Made by a program: the position numbers and the translations under genes
The notes under the pieces: generated by a model
Told to the model about the DNA's origin: nothing
Seen by the model: only the letters and a program-made list of their open reading frames with translations
The model's database searches: none
Part shown: positions 25,061-38,195 of the stretch, piece by piece
Layout: every line of letters begins with the position of its first letter
Position numbering within the stretch: the first letter of the stretch is position 1
NCBI RefSeq assembly: GCF_943734655.1
Contig: NC_071354.1
Span: 156,261,142 to 156,325,141 of the forward strand
Reading direction: 5' to 3'
Length of the DNA: 64,000 bases
Origin: Sabethes cyaneus
Taxonomy: Eukaryota > Arthropoda > Insecta > Diptera > Culicidae

Positions 25061-28000
25061 CTGACAGTCCAGTTTTCTCTGTTTTCTGACTTTCCTGTTT
25101 TCTCAGTTAACCCTGTTTTCTGACTTTCCAGTTTACTCTGTTTTCTGACTTTCCTGTTTTCTCAGTTAACCCTGTTTTCTGCCAGTCCAGTTTTCTCTGT
25201 TTTCTGACTTTCCTGTTTTCTCAGTTAACCCTGTTTTCTGACAATCCAGTTTCTCTGTTTTCTGACTTTCCTGTTTTCTCAGTTAGCCCTGTTTTCTGAC
25301 AGTCCAGTTTTCTCTGTTTTCTGACTTTCCTGTTTTCTCAGTTAACCCTGTTTTCTGACAATCCAGTTTTCTCTGTTTTCTGACTTTCCTGTTTTCTCAG
25401 TTAACCCTGTTTTCTGACAGTCCAGTTTTCCCTGTTTTCTGACTTTCCTGTTTTCTCAGTTAACCCTGTTTTCTGACAATCCAGTTTTCTCTGTTTTCTG
25501 ACTTTCCTGTTTTCTCAGTTAACCCTGTTTTCTGACAGTCCAGTTTTCTCTGTTTTCTGACTTTCCAGTTTTCTCTGTTTTCTGACTTTCCTGTTTTCTC
25601 AGTTAACCCTGTTTTCTGACTTTCCAGTTTTCTCTGTTTTCTGACTTTCCTGTTTTCTCAGTTAACCCTGTTTTCTGACTTTCCAGTTTTCTCTGTTTTC
25701 TGACTTTCCTGTTTTCTCAGTTAACCCTGTTTTCTGACAGTCCTGTTTTCTCTGTTTTCTGACTTTCCTGTTTTCTCAGTTAACCCTGTTTTCTGACAAT
25801 CCAGTTTTCTCTGTTTTCTGACTTTCCTGTTTTCTCAGTTAACCCTGTTTTCTGACAGTCCAGTTTTCTCTGTTTTCTGACTTTCCGGTTTTTTCAGTTA
25901 ACCCTGTTTTCTGACAGTCCAGTTTTCTCTGTTTTCTGACTTTCCGGTTTTCTCAGTTAACCCTGTTTTCTGACTTTCCAGTTTTCTCTGTTTTCTGACT
26001 TTCCTGTTTTCTCAGTTAACCCTGTTTTCTGACTTTCCAGTTTTCTCTGTTTTCTGACTTTCCTGTTTTCTCAGTTAACCCTGTTTTCTGACAGTCCAGT
26101 TTTCTCTGTTTTCTGACTTTCCTGTTTTCTCAGTTAACCCTGTTTTCTGACAGTCCTGTTTTCTCTGTTTTCTGACTTTCCTGTTTTCTCAGTTAACCCT
26201 GTTTTCTGACTTTCCAGTTTTCTCTGTTTTCTAACTTTCCTGTTTTCTCAGTTAACCCTGTTTTCTGACTTTCCAGTTTTCTCTGTTTTCTGACTTTCCT
26301 GTTTTCTCAGTTAACCCTGTTTTCTGACAGTCCTGTTTTCTCTGTTTTCTGACTTTCCTGTTTTCTCAGTTAACCCTGTTTTCTGACTTTCCAGTTTTCT
26401 CTGTTTTCTGACTTTCCTGTTTTCTCAGTTAACCCTGTTTTCTGACAGTCCAGTTTTCTCTGTTTTCTGACTTTCCAGTTTTCTCTGTTTTCTGACTTTC
26501 CTGTTTTCTCAGTTAACCCTGTTTTCTGACAGTCCAGTTTTCTCTGTTTTCTGACTTTCCAGTTTTCTCTGTTTTCTGACTTTCCTGTTTTCTCAGTTAA
26601 CCCTGTTTTCTGACAGTCCAGTTTTCTCTGTTTTCTGACTTTCCAGTTTTCTCTGTTTTCTGACTTTCCTGTTTTCTCAGTTAACCCTGTTTTCTGACAG
26701 TCCAGTTTTCTCTATTTTCTGACTTTCCTGTTTTCTCAGTTAACCCTGTTTTCTGACAGTCCAGTTTTCTCTGTTTTCTGACTTTTCTGTTTTCTCAGTT
26801 AACCCTGTTTTCTGACTTTCCAGTTTTCTCTGTTTTCTGACTTTCCTGTTTTCTCAGTTAACGCTGTTTTCTGACTTTCCAGTTTTCTCTGTTTTCTGAC
26901 TTTCCTGTTTTCTCAGTTAACCCTGTTTTCTGACAGTCCAGTTTTCTCTGTTTTCTGACTTTTCTGTTTTCTCAGTTAACCCTGTTTTCTGACTTTCCAG
27001 TTTTCTCTGTTTTTTGACTTTCCTGTTTTCTCAGTTAACCCTGTTTTCTGACTTTCCAGTTTTCTCTGTTTTCTGACTTTCCTGTTTTCTCAGTTAACCC
27101 TGTTTTCTGACTTTCCAGTTTTCTCTGTTTTCTGACTTTCCTGTTTTCTCAGTTAACCCTGTTTTCTGACAGTCCAGTTTTCTCTGTTTTCTGACTTTCC
27201 GGTTTTCTCAGTAAACCCTGTTTTCTGACTTTCCAGTTTTCTCTGTTTTCTGACTTTCCTGTTTTCTCAGTTAACCCTGTTTTCTGACTTTCCAGGTTTC
27301 TCTGTTTTCTGACTTTCCTGTTTTCTCAGTTAACGCTGTTTTCTGACTTTCCAGTTTTCTCTGTTTTCTGACTTTCCTGTTTTCTCAGTTAACCCTGTTT
27401 TCTGACAGTCCAGTTTTCTCTGTTTTCTGACTTTTCTGTTTTCTCAGTTAACCCTGTTTTCTGACTTTCCAGTTTTCTCTGTTTTCTGACTTTCCTGTTT
27501 TCTCAGTTAACCCTGTTTTCTGACTTTCCAGTTTTCTCTGTTTTCTGACTTTCCTGTTTTCTCAGTTAACCCTGTTTTCTGACTTTCCAGTTTTCTCTGT
27601 TTTCTGACTTTCCTGTTTTCTCAGTTAACCCTGTTTTCTGACAGTCCAGTTTTCTCTGTTTTCTGACTTTCCTGTTTTCTCAGTTAACCCTGTTTTCTGA
27701 CAGTCCTGTTTTCTCTGTTTTCTGACTTTCCTGTTTTCTCAGTTAACCCTGTTTTCTGACTTTCCAGTTTTCTCTGTTTTCTGACTTTCCTGTTTTCTCA
27801 GTTAACCCTGTTTTCTGACTTTCCAGTTTTCTCTGTTTTCTGACTTTCCTGTTTTCTCAGTTAACCCTGTTTTCTGACAGTCCAGTTTTCTCTGTTTTCT
27901 GACTTTCCAGTTTTCTCTGTTTTCTGACTTTCCTGTTTTCTCAGTTAACCCTGTTTTCTGACAGTCCAGTTTTCTCTGTTTTCTGACTTTCCAGTTTTCT

Positions 28001-31000
28001 CTGTTTTCTGACTTTCCTGTTTTCTCAGTTAACCCTGTTTTCTGACAGTCCAGTTTTCTCTATTTTCTGACTTTCCTGTTTTCTCAGTTAACCCTGTTTT
28101 CTGACAGTCCAGTTTTCTCTGTTTTCTGACTTTCCAGTTTTCTCTGTTTTCTGACTTTCCTGTTTTCTCAGTTAACCCTGTTTTCTGACAGTCCAGTTTT
28201 CTCTGTTTTCTGACTTTCCGGTTTTCTCAGTAAACCCTGTTTTCTGACTTTCCAGTTTTCTCTGTTTTCTGACTTTCCTGTTTTCTCAGTTAACCCTGTT
28301 TTCTGACTTTCCAGGTTTCTCTGTTTTCTGACTTTCCTGTTTTCTCAGTTAACGCTGTTTTCTGACTTTCCAGTTTTCTCTGTTTTCTGACTTTCCTGTT
28401 TTCTCAGTTAACCCTGTTTTCTGACAGTCCAGTTTTCTCTGTTTTCTGACTTTCCTGTTTTCTCAGTTAACCCTGTTTTCTGACAGTCCAGTTTTCTCTG
28501 TTTTCTGGCTTTCCTGTTTTCTCAGTTAACCCTGTTTTCTGATTTTCCAGTTTTCTCTGTTTTCTGACTTTCCTGTTTTCTCAGTTAACGCTGTTTTCTG
28601 ACTTTCCAGTTTTCTCTGTTTTCTGACTTTCCTGTTTTCTCAGTTAACCCTGTTTTCTGACTTTCCAGTTTTCTCTGTTTTCTGACTTTCCTGTTTTCTC
28701 AGTTAACCATGTTTTCTGATAGTCCAGTTTTCTCTGTTTTCTGACTTTCCAGTTTTCTCTGTTTTCTGACTTTCCTGTTTTCTCAGTTAACCCTGTTTTC
28801 TGACAGTCCAGTTTTCTCTGTTTTCTGACTTTCCGGTTTTCTCAGTAAACCCTGTTTTCTGACTTTCCAGTTTTCTCTGTTTTCTGACTTTCCTGTTTTC
28901 TCAGTTAACCCTGTTTTCTGACTTTCCAGGTTTCTCTGTTTTCTGACTTTCCTGTTTTCTCAGTTAACGCTGTTTTCTGACTTTCCAGTTTTCTCTGTTT
29001 TCTGACTTTCCTGTTTTCTCAGTTAACCCTGTTTTCTGACAGTCCAGTTTTCTCTGTTTTCTGACTTTTCTGTTTTCTCAGTTAACCCTGTTTTCTGACT
29101 TTCCAGTTTTCTCTGTTTTCTGACTTTCCTGTTTTCTCAGTTAACCCTGTTTTCTGACTTTCCAGTTTTCTCTGTTTTCTGACTTTCCTGTTTTCTCAGT
29201 TAACCCTGTTTTCTGACTTTCCAGTTTTCTCTGTTTTCTGACTTTCCTGTTTTCTCAGTTAACCCTGTTTTCTGACAGTCCAGTTTTCTCTGTTTTCTGA
29301 CTTTCCGGTTTTCTCAGTAAACCCTGTTTTCTGACTTTCCAGTTTTCTCTGTTTTCTGACTTTCCTGTTTTCTCAGTTAACCCTGTTTTCTGACTTTCCA
29401 GGTTTCTCTGTTTTCTGACTTTCCTGTTTTCTCAGTTAACGCTGTTTTCTGACTTTCCAGTTTTCTCTGTTTTCTGACTTTCCTGTTTTCTCAGTTAACC
29501 CTGTTTTCTGACAGTCCAGTTTTCTCTGTTTTCTGACTTTTCTGTTTTCTCAGTTAACCCTGTTTTCTGACTTTCCAGTTTTCTCTGTTTTCTGACTTTC
29601 CTGTTTTCTCAGTTAACCCTGTTTTCTGACTTTCCAGTTTTCTCTGTTTTCTGACTTTCCTGTTTTCTCAGTTAACCCTGTTTTCTGACAGTCCAGTTTT
29701 CTCTGTTTTCTGACTTTTCTGTTTTCTCAGTTAACCCTGTTTTCTGACTTTCCAGTTTTCTCTGTTTTTTGACTTTCCTGTTTTCTCAGTTAACCCTGTT
29801 TTCTGACTTTCCAGTTTTCTCTGTTTTCTGACTTTCCTGTTTTCTCAGTTAACCCTGTTTTCTGACTTTCCAGTTTTCTCTGTTTTCTGACTTTCCTGTT
29901 TTCTCAGTTAACCCTGTTTTCTGACAGTCCAGTTTTCTCTGTTTTCTGACTTTCCGGTTTTCTCAGTAAACCCTGTTTTCTGACTTTCCAGTTTTCTCTG
30001 TTTTCTGACTTTCCTGTTTTCTCAGTTAACCCTGTTTTCTGACTTTCCAGGTTTCTCTGTTTTCTGACTTTCCTGTTTTCTCAGTTAACGCTGTTTTCTG
30101 ACTTTCCAGTTTTCTCTGTTTTCTGACTTTCCTGTTTTCTCAGTTAACCCTGTTTTCTGACAGTCCAGTTTTCTCTGTTTTCTGACTTTTCTGTTTTCTC
30201 AGTTAACCCTGTTTTCTGACTTTCCAGTTTTCTCTGTTTTCTGACTTTCCTGTTTTCTCAGTTAACCCTGTTTTCTGACTTTCCAGTTTTCTCTGTTTTC
30301 TGACTTTCCTGTTTTCTCAGTTAACCCTGTTTTCTGACTTTCCAGTTTTCTCTGTTTTCTGACTTTCCTGTTTTCTCAGTTAACCCTGTTTTCTGACAGT
30401 CCAGTTTTCTCTGTTTTCTGACTTTCCTGTTTTCTCAGTTAACCCTGTTTTCTGACAGTCCTGTTTTCTCTGTTTTCTGACTTTCCTGTTTTCTCAGTTA
30501 ACCCTGTTTTCTGACTTTCCAGTTTTCTCTGTTTTCTGACTTTCCTGTTTTCTCAGTTAACCCTGTTTTCTGACTTTCCAGTTTTCTCTGTTTTCTGACT
30601 TTCCTGTTTTCTCAGTTAACCCTGTTTTCTGACAGTCCAGTTTTCTCTGTTTTCTGACTTTCCAGTTTTCTCTGTTTTCTGACTTTCCTGTTTTCTCAGT
30701 TAACCCTGTTTTCTGACAGTCCAGTTTTCTCTGTTTTCTGACTTTCCAGTTTTCTCTGTTTTCTGACTTTCCTGTTTTCTCAGTTAACCCTGTTTTCTGA
30801 CAGTCCAGTTTTCTCTATTTTCTGACTTTCCTGTTTTCTCAGTTAACCCTGTTTTCTGACAGTCCAGTTTTCTCTGTTTTCTGACTTTCCAGTTTTCTCT
30901 GTTTTCTGACTTTCCTGTTTTCTCAGTTAACCCTGTTTTCTGACAGTCCAGTTTTCTCTGTTTTCTGACTTTCCGGTTTTCTCAGTAAACCCTGTTTTCT

Positions 31001-34000
31001 GACTTTCCAGTTTTCTCTGTTTTCTGACTTTCCTGTTTTCTCAGTTAACCCTGTTTTCTGACTTTCCAGGTTTCTCTGTTTTCTGACTTTCCTGTTTTCT
31101 CAGTTAACGCTGTTTTCTGACTTTCCAGTTTTCTCTGTTTTCTGACTTTCCTGTTTTCTCAGTTAACCCTGTTTTCTGACAGTCCAGTTTTCTCTGTTTT
31201 CTGACTTTCCTGTTTTCTCAGTTAACCCTGTTTTCTGACAGTCCAGTTTCCTCTGTTTTCTGGCTTTCCTGTTTTCTCAGTTAACCCTGTTTTCTGATTT
31301 TCCAGTTTTCTCTGTTTTCTGACTTTCCTGTTTTCTCAGTTAACGCTGTTTTCTGACTTTCCAGTTTTCTCTGTTTTCTGACTTTCCTGTTTTCTCAGTT
31401 AACCCTGTTTTCTGACTTTCCAGTTTTCTCTGTTTTCTGACTTTCCTGTTTTCTCAGTTAACCATGTTTTCTGATAGTCCAGTTTTCTCTGTTTTCTGAC
31501 TTTCCAGTTTTCTCTGTTTTCTGACTTTCCTGTTTTCTCAGTTAACCCTGTTTTCTGACAGTCCAGTTTTCTCTGTTTTCTGACTTTCCGGTTTTCTCAG
31601 TAAACCCTGTTTTCTGACTTTCCAGTTTTCTCTGTTTTCTGACTTTCCTGTTTTCTCAGTTAACCCTGTTTTCTGACTTTCCAGGTTTCTCTGTTTTCTG
31701 ACTTTCCTGTTTTCTCAGTTAACGCTGTTTTCTGACTTTCCAGTTTTCTCTGTTTTCTGACTTTCCTGTTTTCTCAGTTAACCCTGTTTTCTGACAGTCC
31801 AGTTTTCTCTGTTTTCTGACTTTTCTGTTTTCTCAGTTAACCCTGTTTTCTGACTTTCCAGTTTTCTCTGTTTTCTGACTTTCCTGTTTTCTCAGTTAAC
31901 CCTGTTTTCTGACTTTCCAGTTTTCTCTGTTTTCTGACTTTCCTGTTTTCTCAGTTAACCCTGTTTTCTGACTTTCCAGTTTTCTCTGTTTTCTGACTTT
32001 CCTGTTTTCTCAGTTAACCCTGTTTTCTGACAGTCCAGTTTTCTCTGTTTTCTGACTTTCCGGTTTTCTCAGTAAACCCTGTTTTCTGACTTTCCAGTTT
32101 TCTCTGTTTTCTGACTTTCCTGTTTTCTCAGTTAACCCTGTTTTCTGACTTTCCAGGTTTCTCTGTTTTCTGACTTTCCTGTTTTCTCAGTTAACGCTGT
32201 TTTCTGACTTTCCAGTTTTCTCTGTTTTCTGACTTTCCTGTTTTCTCAGTTAACCCTGTTTTCTGACAGTCCAGTTTTCTCTGTTTTCTGACTTTTCTGT
32301 TTTCTCAGTTAACCCTGTTTTCTGACTTTCCAGTTTTCTCTGTTTTCTGACTTTCCTGTTTTCTCAGTTAACCCTGTTTTCTGACTTTCCAGTTTTCTCT
32401 GTTTTCTGACTTTCCTGTTTTCTCAGTTAACCCTGTTTTCTGACTTTCCAGTTTTCTCTGTTTTCTGACTTTCCTGTTTTCTCAGTTAACCCTGTTTTCT
32501 GACAGTCCAGTTTTCTCTGTTTTCTGACTTTCCTGTTTTCTCAGTTAACCCTGTTTTCTGACAGTCCAGTTTTCTCTGTTTTCTGGCTTTCCTGTTTTCT
32601 CAGTTAACCCTGTTTTCTGATTTTCCAGTTTTCTCTGTTTTCTGACTTTCCTGTTTTCTCAGTTAACCCTGTTTTCTGACTTTCCAGTTTTCTCTGTTTT
32701 CTGACTTTCCTGTTTGCTCAGTTAACCCTGTTTTCTGACTTTCCAGTTTTCTCTGTTTTCTGACTTTCCTGTTTTCTCAGTTAACCCTGTTTTCTGATTT
32801 TCCAGTTTTCTCTGTTTTCTGATTTTCCTGTTTTCTCAGTTAACCCTGTTTTCTGACTTTCCAGTTTTCTCTGTTTTCTGACTTTCCTGTTTTCTCAGTT
32901 AACCCTGTTTCCTGACAGTCCAGTTTCTCTGTTTTCTGACTTTCCTGTTTTCTCAGTTAACCCTGTATTCTGATAATCCAGTTTACTCTGTTTTCTGACC
33001 TTCCTGTTTTCTTAGTTAACCCTGTTTTCTGACAGTCCAGTTTTCTCTGTTTTCTGACTCTTCTGTTTTCTCAGTTAACCCTGTTTTCTGACATTGCAGT
33101 TTTCTCTGTTTTCTGACTTTCCTGTTTTCTCAGTTAACCCTGTTTTCTGACTTTCCAGGTTTCTCTGGTTTCTGACTTTCCTGTTTTCTCAGTTATCTCT
33201 GTTTTCTGACTTTCCAGTTTTCTCTGTTTTCTCACTTTCCTGTTTTCTCAGTTAACCATGTTTTCTGACAATCCAGTTTTCTCTGTTTTCCGACTTTTCT
33301 GTTTTCTTTGTTTTCTGACTTTCCAGTTTTCTCTGTTTTCTGACTTTCCAGTTTTCTCAGTTAACCCTGTTTTCTGACATTCCAGTTTTCTCTGTTTTCT
33401 GACTTTCCAGTTTTCTCAGTTAACCCTGTTTTCTGACTTTCCTGTTTTCGCAGTTAACCCTGTTTTCTGACAGTCCAGTTTGCTCTGTTTTCTGACTTTC
33501 CTGTTTTCTCAGTTAACCCTGTTTTCTGACATTACAGCTTTCTCTGTTTTCTGACTTTCCAGTTTTCTCAGTTAACCCTGTTTTCTGATAGTCCAGTTTT
33601 CTCTGTTTTCTGACTTTCCTGTTTTCTCAGTTAACCCTGTTTTCTGACTTTCCAGGTTTCTCTGGTTTCTGACTTTCCTGTTTTCTCAGTTATCTCTGTT
33701 TTCTGACTTTCCAGTTTTCTCTGTTTTCTGACTTTCCTGTTTTCTCAGTTAACCATGTTTTCTGACAATCCAGTTTTCTCTGTTTTCTGACTTTCCTGTT
33801 TTCTCAGTTAACCCTGTTTTTTGACATTCCAGTTTCTCTGTTTTCTGACTTTCCTGTTTTCTCAGTTAACGCTGTTTTCTGACTTTCCAGTTTTCTCTGT
33901 TTTCTGACTTTCCTGTTTTCTCAGTTAACCCTGTTTTCTGTCTTTTCAGTTTTCTCTGTTTTCTGAATTTCCTATTTTTTAAGTTAACCCTGTTTTCTGA

Positions 34001-34499
34001 CTTTCCTGTTTTCTCAGTTAACCCTGTTTTCTGACATTACAGTTTTCTCTGTTTTCTGACTTTCCAGTTTTCTCAGTTAACCCTGTTTTCTGACAGTCCA
34101 GTTAACCATGTTTTCTGACTTTCTTGTTTTCTTTGTTTTCTGACTTTGCTGTTTTCTCTGTTTTCTGGCTTTCCTGTTTTCTCAGTTAACCCTGTTTTCT
34201 GACTTTCCAGTTTTCTCTGTTTTCTGACTTTCCTGTTTTCTCAGTTAACCATGTTTTCTGACAATCCAGTTTTCTCTGTTTTCTGACTTTCCGGTTTTCT
34301 CAGTTAACCCTGTTTTCTGACAGTCCAGTTTTCTCTGTTTTCTGACTTTCCTGTTTTCTCAGTTAACCATGTTTTCTGACAATCCAGTTTTCTCTGTTTT
34401 CTGACTTTCCTGTTTTCTCAGTTATCTCTGTTTTCTGACTTTCCTGTTTTCTTTGTTTTCTGGCTTTCCTGTTTTCTCTGTTTTCTGACTTTCCTGTTT

Positions 34500-37400
34500 T
34501 CTCAGTTAACCCTGTTTTCTGATAGTCCAGTTTTCTCTGTTTCCTGACTTTCCTGTTTTCTCAGTTAACCCTGTTTTCTGACAACCCAGTTTTCTCTGTT
34601 TTCTGACTTTCCTGTTTTCTCAGTTATCTCTGTTTTCTGACTTTCCTGTTTTCTTTGTTTTCTGACTTTCCTGTTTTCTCAGTTAACCCTGTTTTCTGTC
34701 TTTTCAGTTTTCTCTGTTTTCTGAATTTCCTATTTTTTAAGTTAACCCTGTTTTCTGACTTTCCTGGTTTCTTTGTTTTCTGACTTTCCTGTTTTCTCTG
34801 TTTTCTGACTTTCCTGTTTTCTCAGTTAACCCTGTTTTCTGATAGTCCAGTTTTCTCTGTTTCCTGACTTTCCTGTTTTCTCAGTTAACCCTGTTTTCTG
34901 ACAACCCAGTTTTCTCTGTTTTCTGACTTTCCTGTTTTCTCAGTTATCTCTGTTTTCTGACTTTCCTGTTTTCTTTGTTTTCTGACTTTCCTGTTTTCTC
35001 AGTTAACCCTGTTTTCTGTCTTTTCAGTTTTCTCTGTTTTCTGAATTTCCTATTTTTTAAGTTAACCCTGTTTTCTGACTTTCCTGGTTTCTTTGTTTTC
35101 TGACTTTCCTGTTTTCTCTGTTTTCTGACTTTCCTGTTTTCTCAGTTAACCCTGTTTTCTGATCGTCCAGTTTTCTCTGTTTCCTGACTTTCCTGTTTTC
35201 TCAGTTAACCCTGTTTTCTGACTTTCCAGGTTTCTCTGTTTTCTGACTTTCCTGTTTTCTTTGTTTTCTGACTTTCCTGTTTTCTCTGTTTTCTGACTTT
35301 CCTGTTTTCTCAGTTAACCCTGTTTTCTGTCTTTTCAGTTTTCTCTGTTTTCTGAATTTCCTGTTTTTTAAGTTAACCCTGTTTTCTGACTTTCCAGTTT
35401 TCTCTGGTTTCTGATTTTCCTGTTTACTCTGTTTTCTCTGTTTTCTGACTTTCCAGTTTTCTTTGTTTACTGACTTTCCTGTTTACTCTGTTTTCTCTGT
35501 TTCCTGACTTTCCTGTTTTCTCTGTTTTCTGACTTTCCTGTTTTCTCAGTTAACCCTGTTTTCTGACTTTCCAGTTTTCTCTGTTTTCTGACTTTCCAGT
35601 TTTCTCAGTTAATGCTGTTTTCTGACATTCCAGTTTCTCTGTTTTCTGACTTTCCTGTTTTCTCAGTTAACCCTGTTTTCTGACAGTCCAGTTAACCCTG
35701 TTTTCTGACTTTCCTGTTTTCTCAGTTAACCCTGTTTTCTGACTTCCCAGGTTTCTCTGTTTTCTGACTTTCCTATTTTCTCAGTTAACCCTGTTTTCGG
35801 ACTTTCCAGTTTTCTCTGTTTTCTGACTTTCCTGTTTTCTCAGTTAACCCTGTTTTGTGACAGTCCAGTTTTCTCTGTTTTCTGACAGTCCAATTTTCTC
35901 TGTTTTCTGATCTTCCTGTTTTCTCAGGTAACGCTGTTTTCTGACTTACCAGTTTTCTCTGTTTTCTGACTTTCCTGTTTTCTCAGTTAACCCTGTTTTC
36001 TGACTTTCCAGGTTTCTCTGTTTTCTGACTTTCCTGTTTTCTTTGTTTTCTGACTTTCCTGTTTTCTCTGTTTTCTGACTTTCCTGTTTTCTCAGTTAAC
36101 CCTGTTTTCTGTCTTTTCAGTTTTCTCTGTTTTCTGAATTTCCTGTTTTTTAAGTTAACCCTGTTTTCTGACTTTCCAGTTTTCTCTGGTTTCTGATTTT
36201 CCTGTTTACTCTGTTTTCTCTGTTTTCTGACTTTCCAGTTTTCTTTGTTTACTGACTTTCCTGTTTACTCTGTTTTCTCTGTTTCCTGACTTTCCTGTTT
36301 TCTCTGTTTTCTGACTTTCCTGTTTTCTCAGTTAACCCTGTTTTCTGTCTTTTCAGTTTTCTCTGTTTTCTGAATTTCCTATTTTTTAAGTTAACCCTGT
36401 TTTCTGACTTTCCTGGTTTCTTTGTTTTCTGGCTTTCCTGTTTTCTCTGTTTTCTGACTTTCCTGTTTTCTCAGTTAACCCTGTTTTCTGATAGTCCAGT
36501 TTTCTCTGTTTCCTGACTTTCCTGTTTTCTCAGTTAACCCTGTTTTCTGACAACCCAGTTTTCTCTGTTTTCTGACTTTCCTGTTTTCTCAGTTATCTCT
36601 GTTTTCTGACTTTCCTGTTTTCTTTGTTTTCTGACTTTCCTGTTTTCTCAGTTAACCCTGTTTTCTGTCTTTTCAGTTTTCTCTGTTTTCTGAATTTCCT
36701 ATTTTTTAAGTTAACCCTGTTTTCTGACTTTCCTGGTTTCTTTGTTTTCTGACTTTCCTGTTTTCTCTGTTTTCTGACTTTCCTGTTTTCTCAGTTAACC
36801 CTGTTTTCTGATCGTCCAGTTTTCTCTGTTTCCTGACTTTCCTGTTTTCTCAGTTAACCCTGTTTTCTGACTTTCCAGGTTTCTCTGTTTTCTGACTTTC
36901 CTGTTTTCTTTGTTTTCTGACTTTCCTGTTTTCTCTGTTTTCTGACTTTCCTGTTTTCTCAGTTAACCCTGTTTTCTGTCTTTTCAGTTTTCTCTGTTTT
37001 CTGAATTTCCTGTTTTTTAAGTTAACCCTGTTTTCTGACTTTCCAGTTTTCTCTGGTTTCTGATTTTCCTGTTTACTCTGTTTTCTCTGTTTTCTGACTT
37101 TCCAGTTTTCTTTGTTTACTGACTTTCCTGTTTACTCTGTTTTCTCTGTTTCCTGACTTTCCTGTTTTCTCTGTTTTCTGACTTTCCTGTTTTCTCAGTT
37201 AACCCTGTTTTCTGACTTTCCAGTTTTCTCTGTTTTCTGACTTTCCAGTTTTCTCAGTTAATGCTGTTTTCTGACATTCCAGTTTCTCTGTTTTCTGACT
37301 TTCCTGTTTTCTCAGTTAACCCTGTTTTCTGACAGTCCAGTTAACCCTGTTTTCTGACTTTCCTGTTTTCTCAGTTAACCCTGTTTTCTGACTTCCCAGG

Positions 37401-37659
37401 TTTCTCTGTTTTCTGACTTTCCTATTTTCTCAGTTAACCCTGTTTTCGGACTTTCCAGTTTTCTCTGTTTTCTGACTTTCCTGTTTTCTCAGTTAACCCT
37501 GTTTTGTGACAGTCCAGTTTTCTCTGTTTTCTGACAGTCCAATTTTCTCTGTTTTCTGATCTTCCTGTTTTCTCAGGTAACGCTGTTTTCTGACTTACCA
37601 GTTTTCTCTGTTTTCTGACTTTCCTGTTTTCTCAGTTAACCCTGTTTTCTGACTTTCCA
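34500..37659. repeat. Tandem duplication with 1,649-bp offset inside the satellite
   Basis: Rare variant markers recur at a constant offset. The block with AATGCTG occurs at 35611 and again at 37260, and GATAGTCC at 34841 recurs at 36490, as does GATCGTCC at 35161 and 36810; all are 1,649 bp apart. Nested within this is a 320-bp step (34521, 34841, 35161 and 36490, 36810). The copies diverge after about 36010 and 37659. This is a higher-order repeat made from truncated monomers at the degenerate right end of the array. Confidence 0.85.
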
Positions 37660-38195
37660 GTTTTCTCTGTTTTCTGACTTTCCTGTTTTCTCAGTTAACC
37701 CTGTTTTCTGACAATCCAGTTTTCTCTGTTTTCTGACGTTCCTGTTTTCTCAGTTAACCCTGTTTCTGACTTTCCAGGTTTCTCTGTTTTCTGACTTTCC
37801 TGTTTTCTTAGTTAACCCTGTTTTCTGACTTTCCAGTTTTCTCTGTTTTCTGACTTTCCTGTTTTCTCAGTTAACCCTGTTTTCTGACATTCCAGTTTTC
37901 TCTGTTTTCTGACTTTCCTGTTTTCTTAGTTATCTCTGTTTTCTGACTTTTCAGTTTTCTCTGTTTTCTGACTTTCCTGTTTTCTCAGTTAACCCTGTTT
38001 TCTGACTTTCCAGTTTTCTGTTTTCTGACTAACCTGTTTTCTATGTTTCTCGACTTCCCCGTTTTCTTTGTTTTCTGGCTGCCCTGTTTTCTGATTTCTT
38101 AGTTTTCTCTTGTTTTTGCTCTCATTGTTGTCTCTATTTGCTAATTCCTCTTTTTTTTTTGTTTTTTGTTTTCATAGTTTTCTCTGTTTTAATTA

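Larger units (their letters stand above)
437..38195. repeat. 59-bp tandem satellite, about 640 copies
   Basis: A continuous tandem array fills this stretch. Counted on the + strand, the common monomer is 59 nt and consists of four sub-blocks that each begin TTTTCT: TTTTCTCTG (9 nt), then TTTTCTGACTTTCCTG (16 nt), then TTTTCTCAGTTAACCCTG (18 nt), then TTTTCTGACTTTCCAG or its GACAGTCCAG form (16 nt). The monomer probably grew from a smaller TTTTCT-based ancestor. The GACAGTCCAG form has 29 T, 15 C, 8 G and 7 A, so the + strand is 75 percent pyrimidine, with no CpG in the consensus. Each unit contains the palindrome GTTAAC. Variant classes include TTATCAG, GTTAACGCTG, GACAATCCAG, GATAGTCCAG, CCAGGTTTCT and a 58-bp TTTCCTCTG/GATTTCCTG unit. 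The array is most uniform at about 9.3-33 kb and breaks into truncated units near 33-38 kb. No transposon interrupts it. The function is unknown; satellites of this size usually lie in heterochromatin, near centromeres or telomeres. Confidence 0.97.

Noticed and set aside
437..38195. CRISPR array or minisatellite-coded protein
   Set aside because: There is no repeat-spacer structure; the whole unit repeats. Stops in all frames exclude a long coding sequence.
437..38195. Telomeric repeat, because of TTAACCC in each unit
   Set aside because: TTAACCC is only a small part of a 59-bp unit, and the insect telomere motif TTAGG is not tandemly present.
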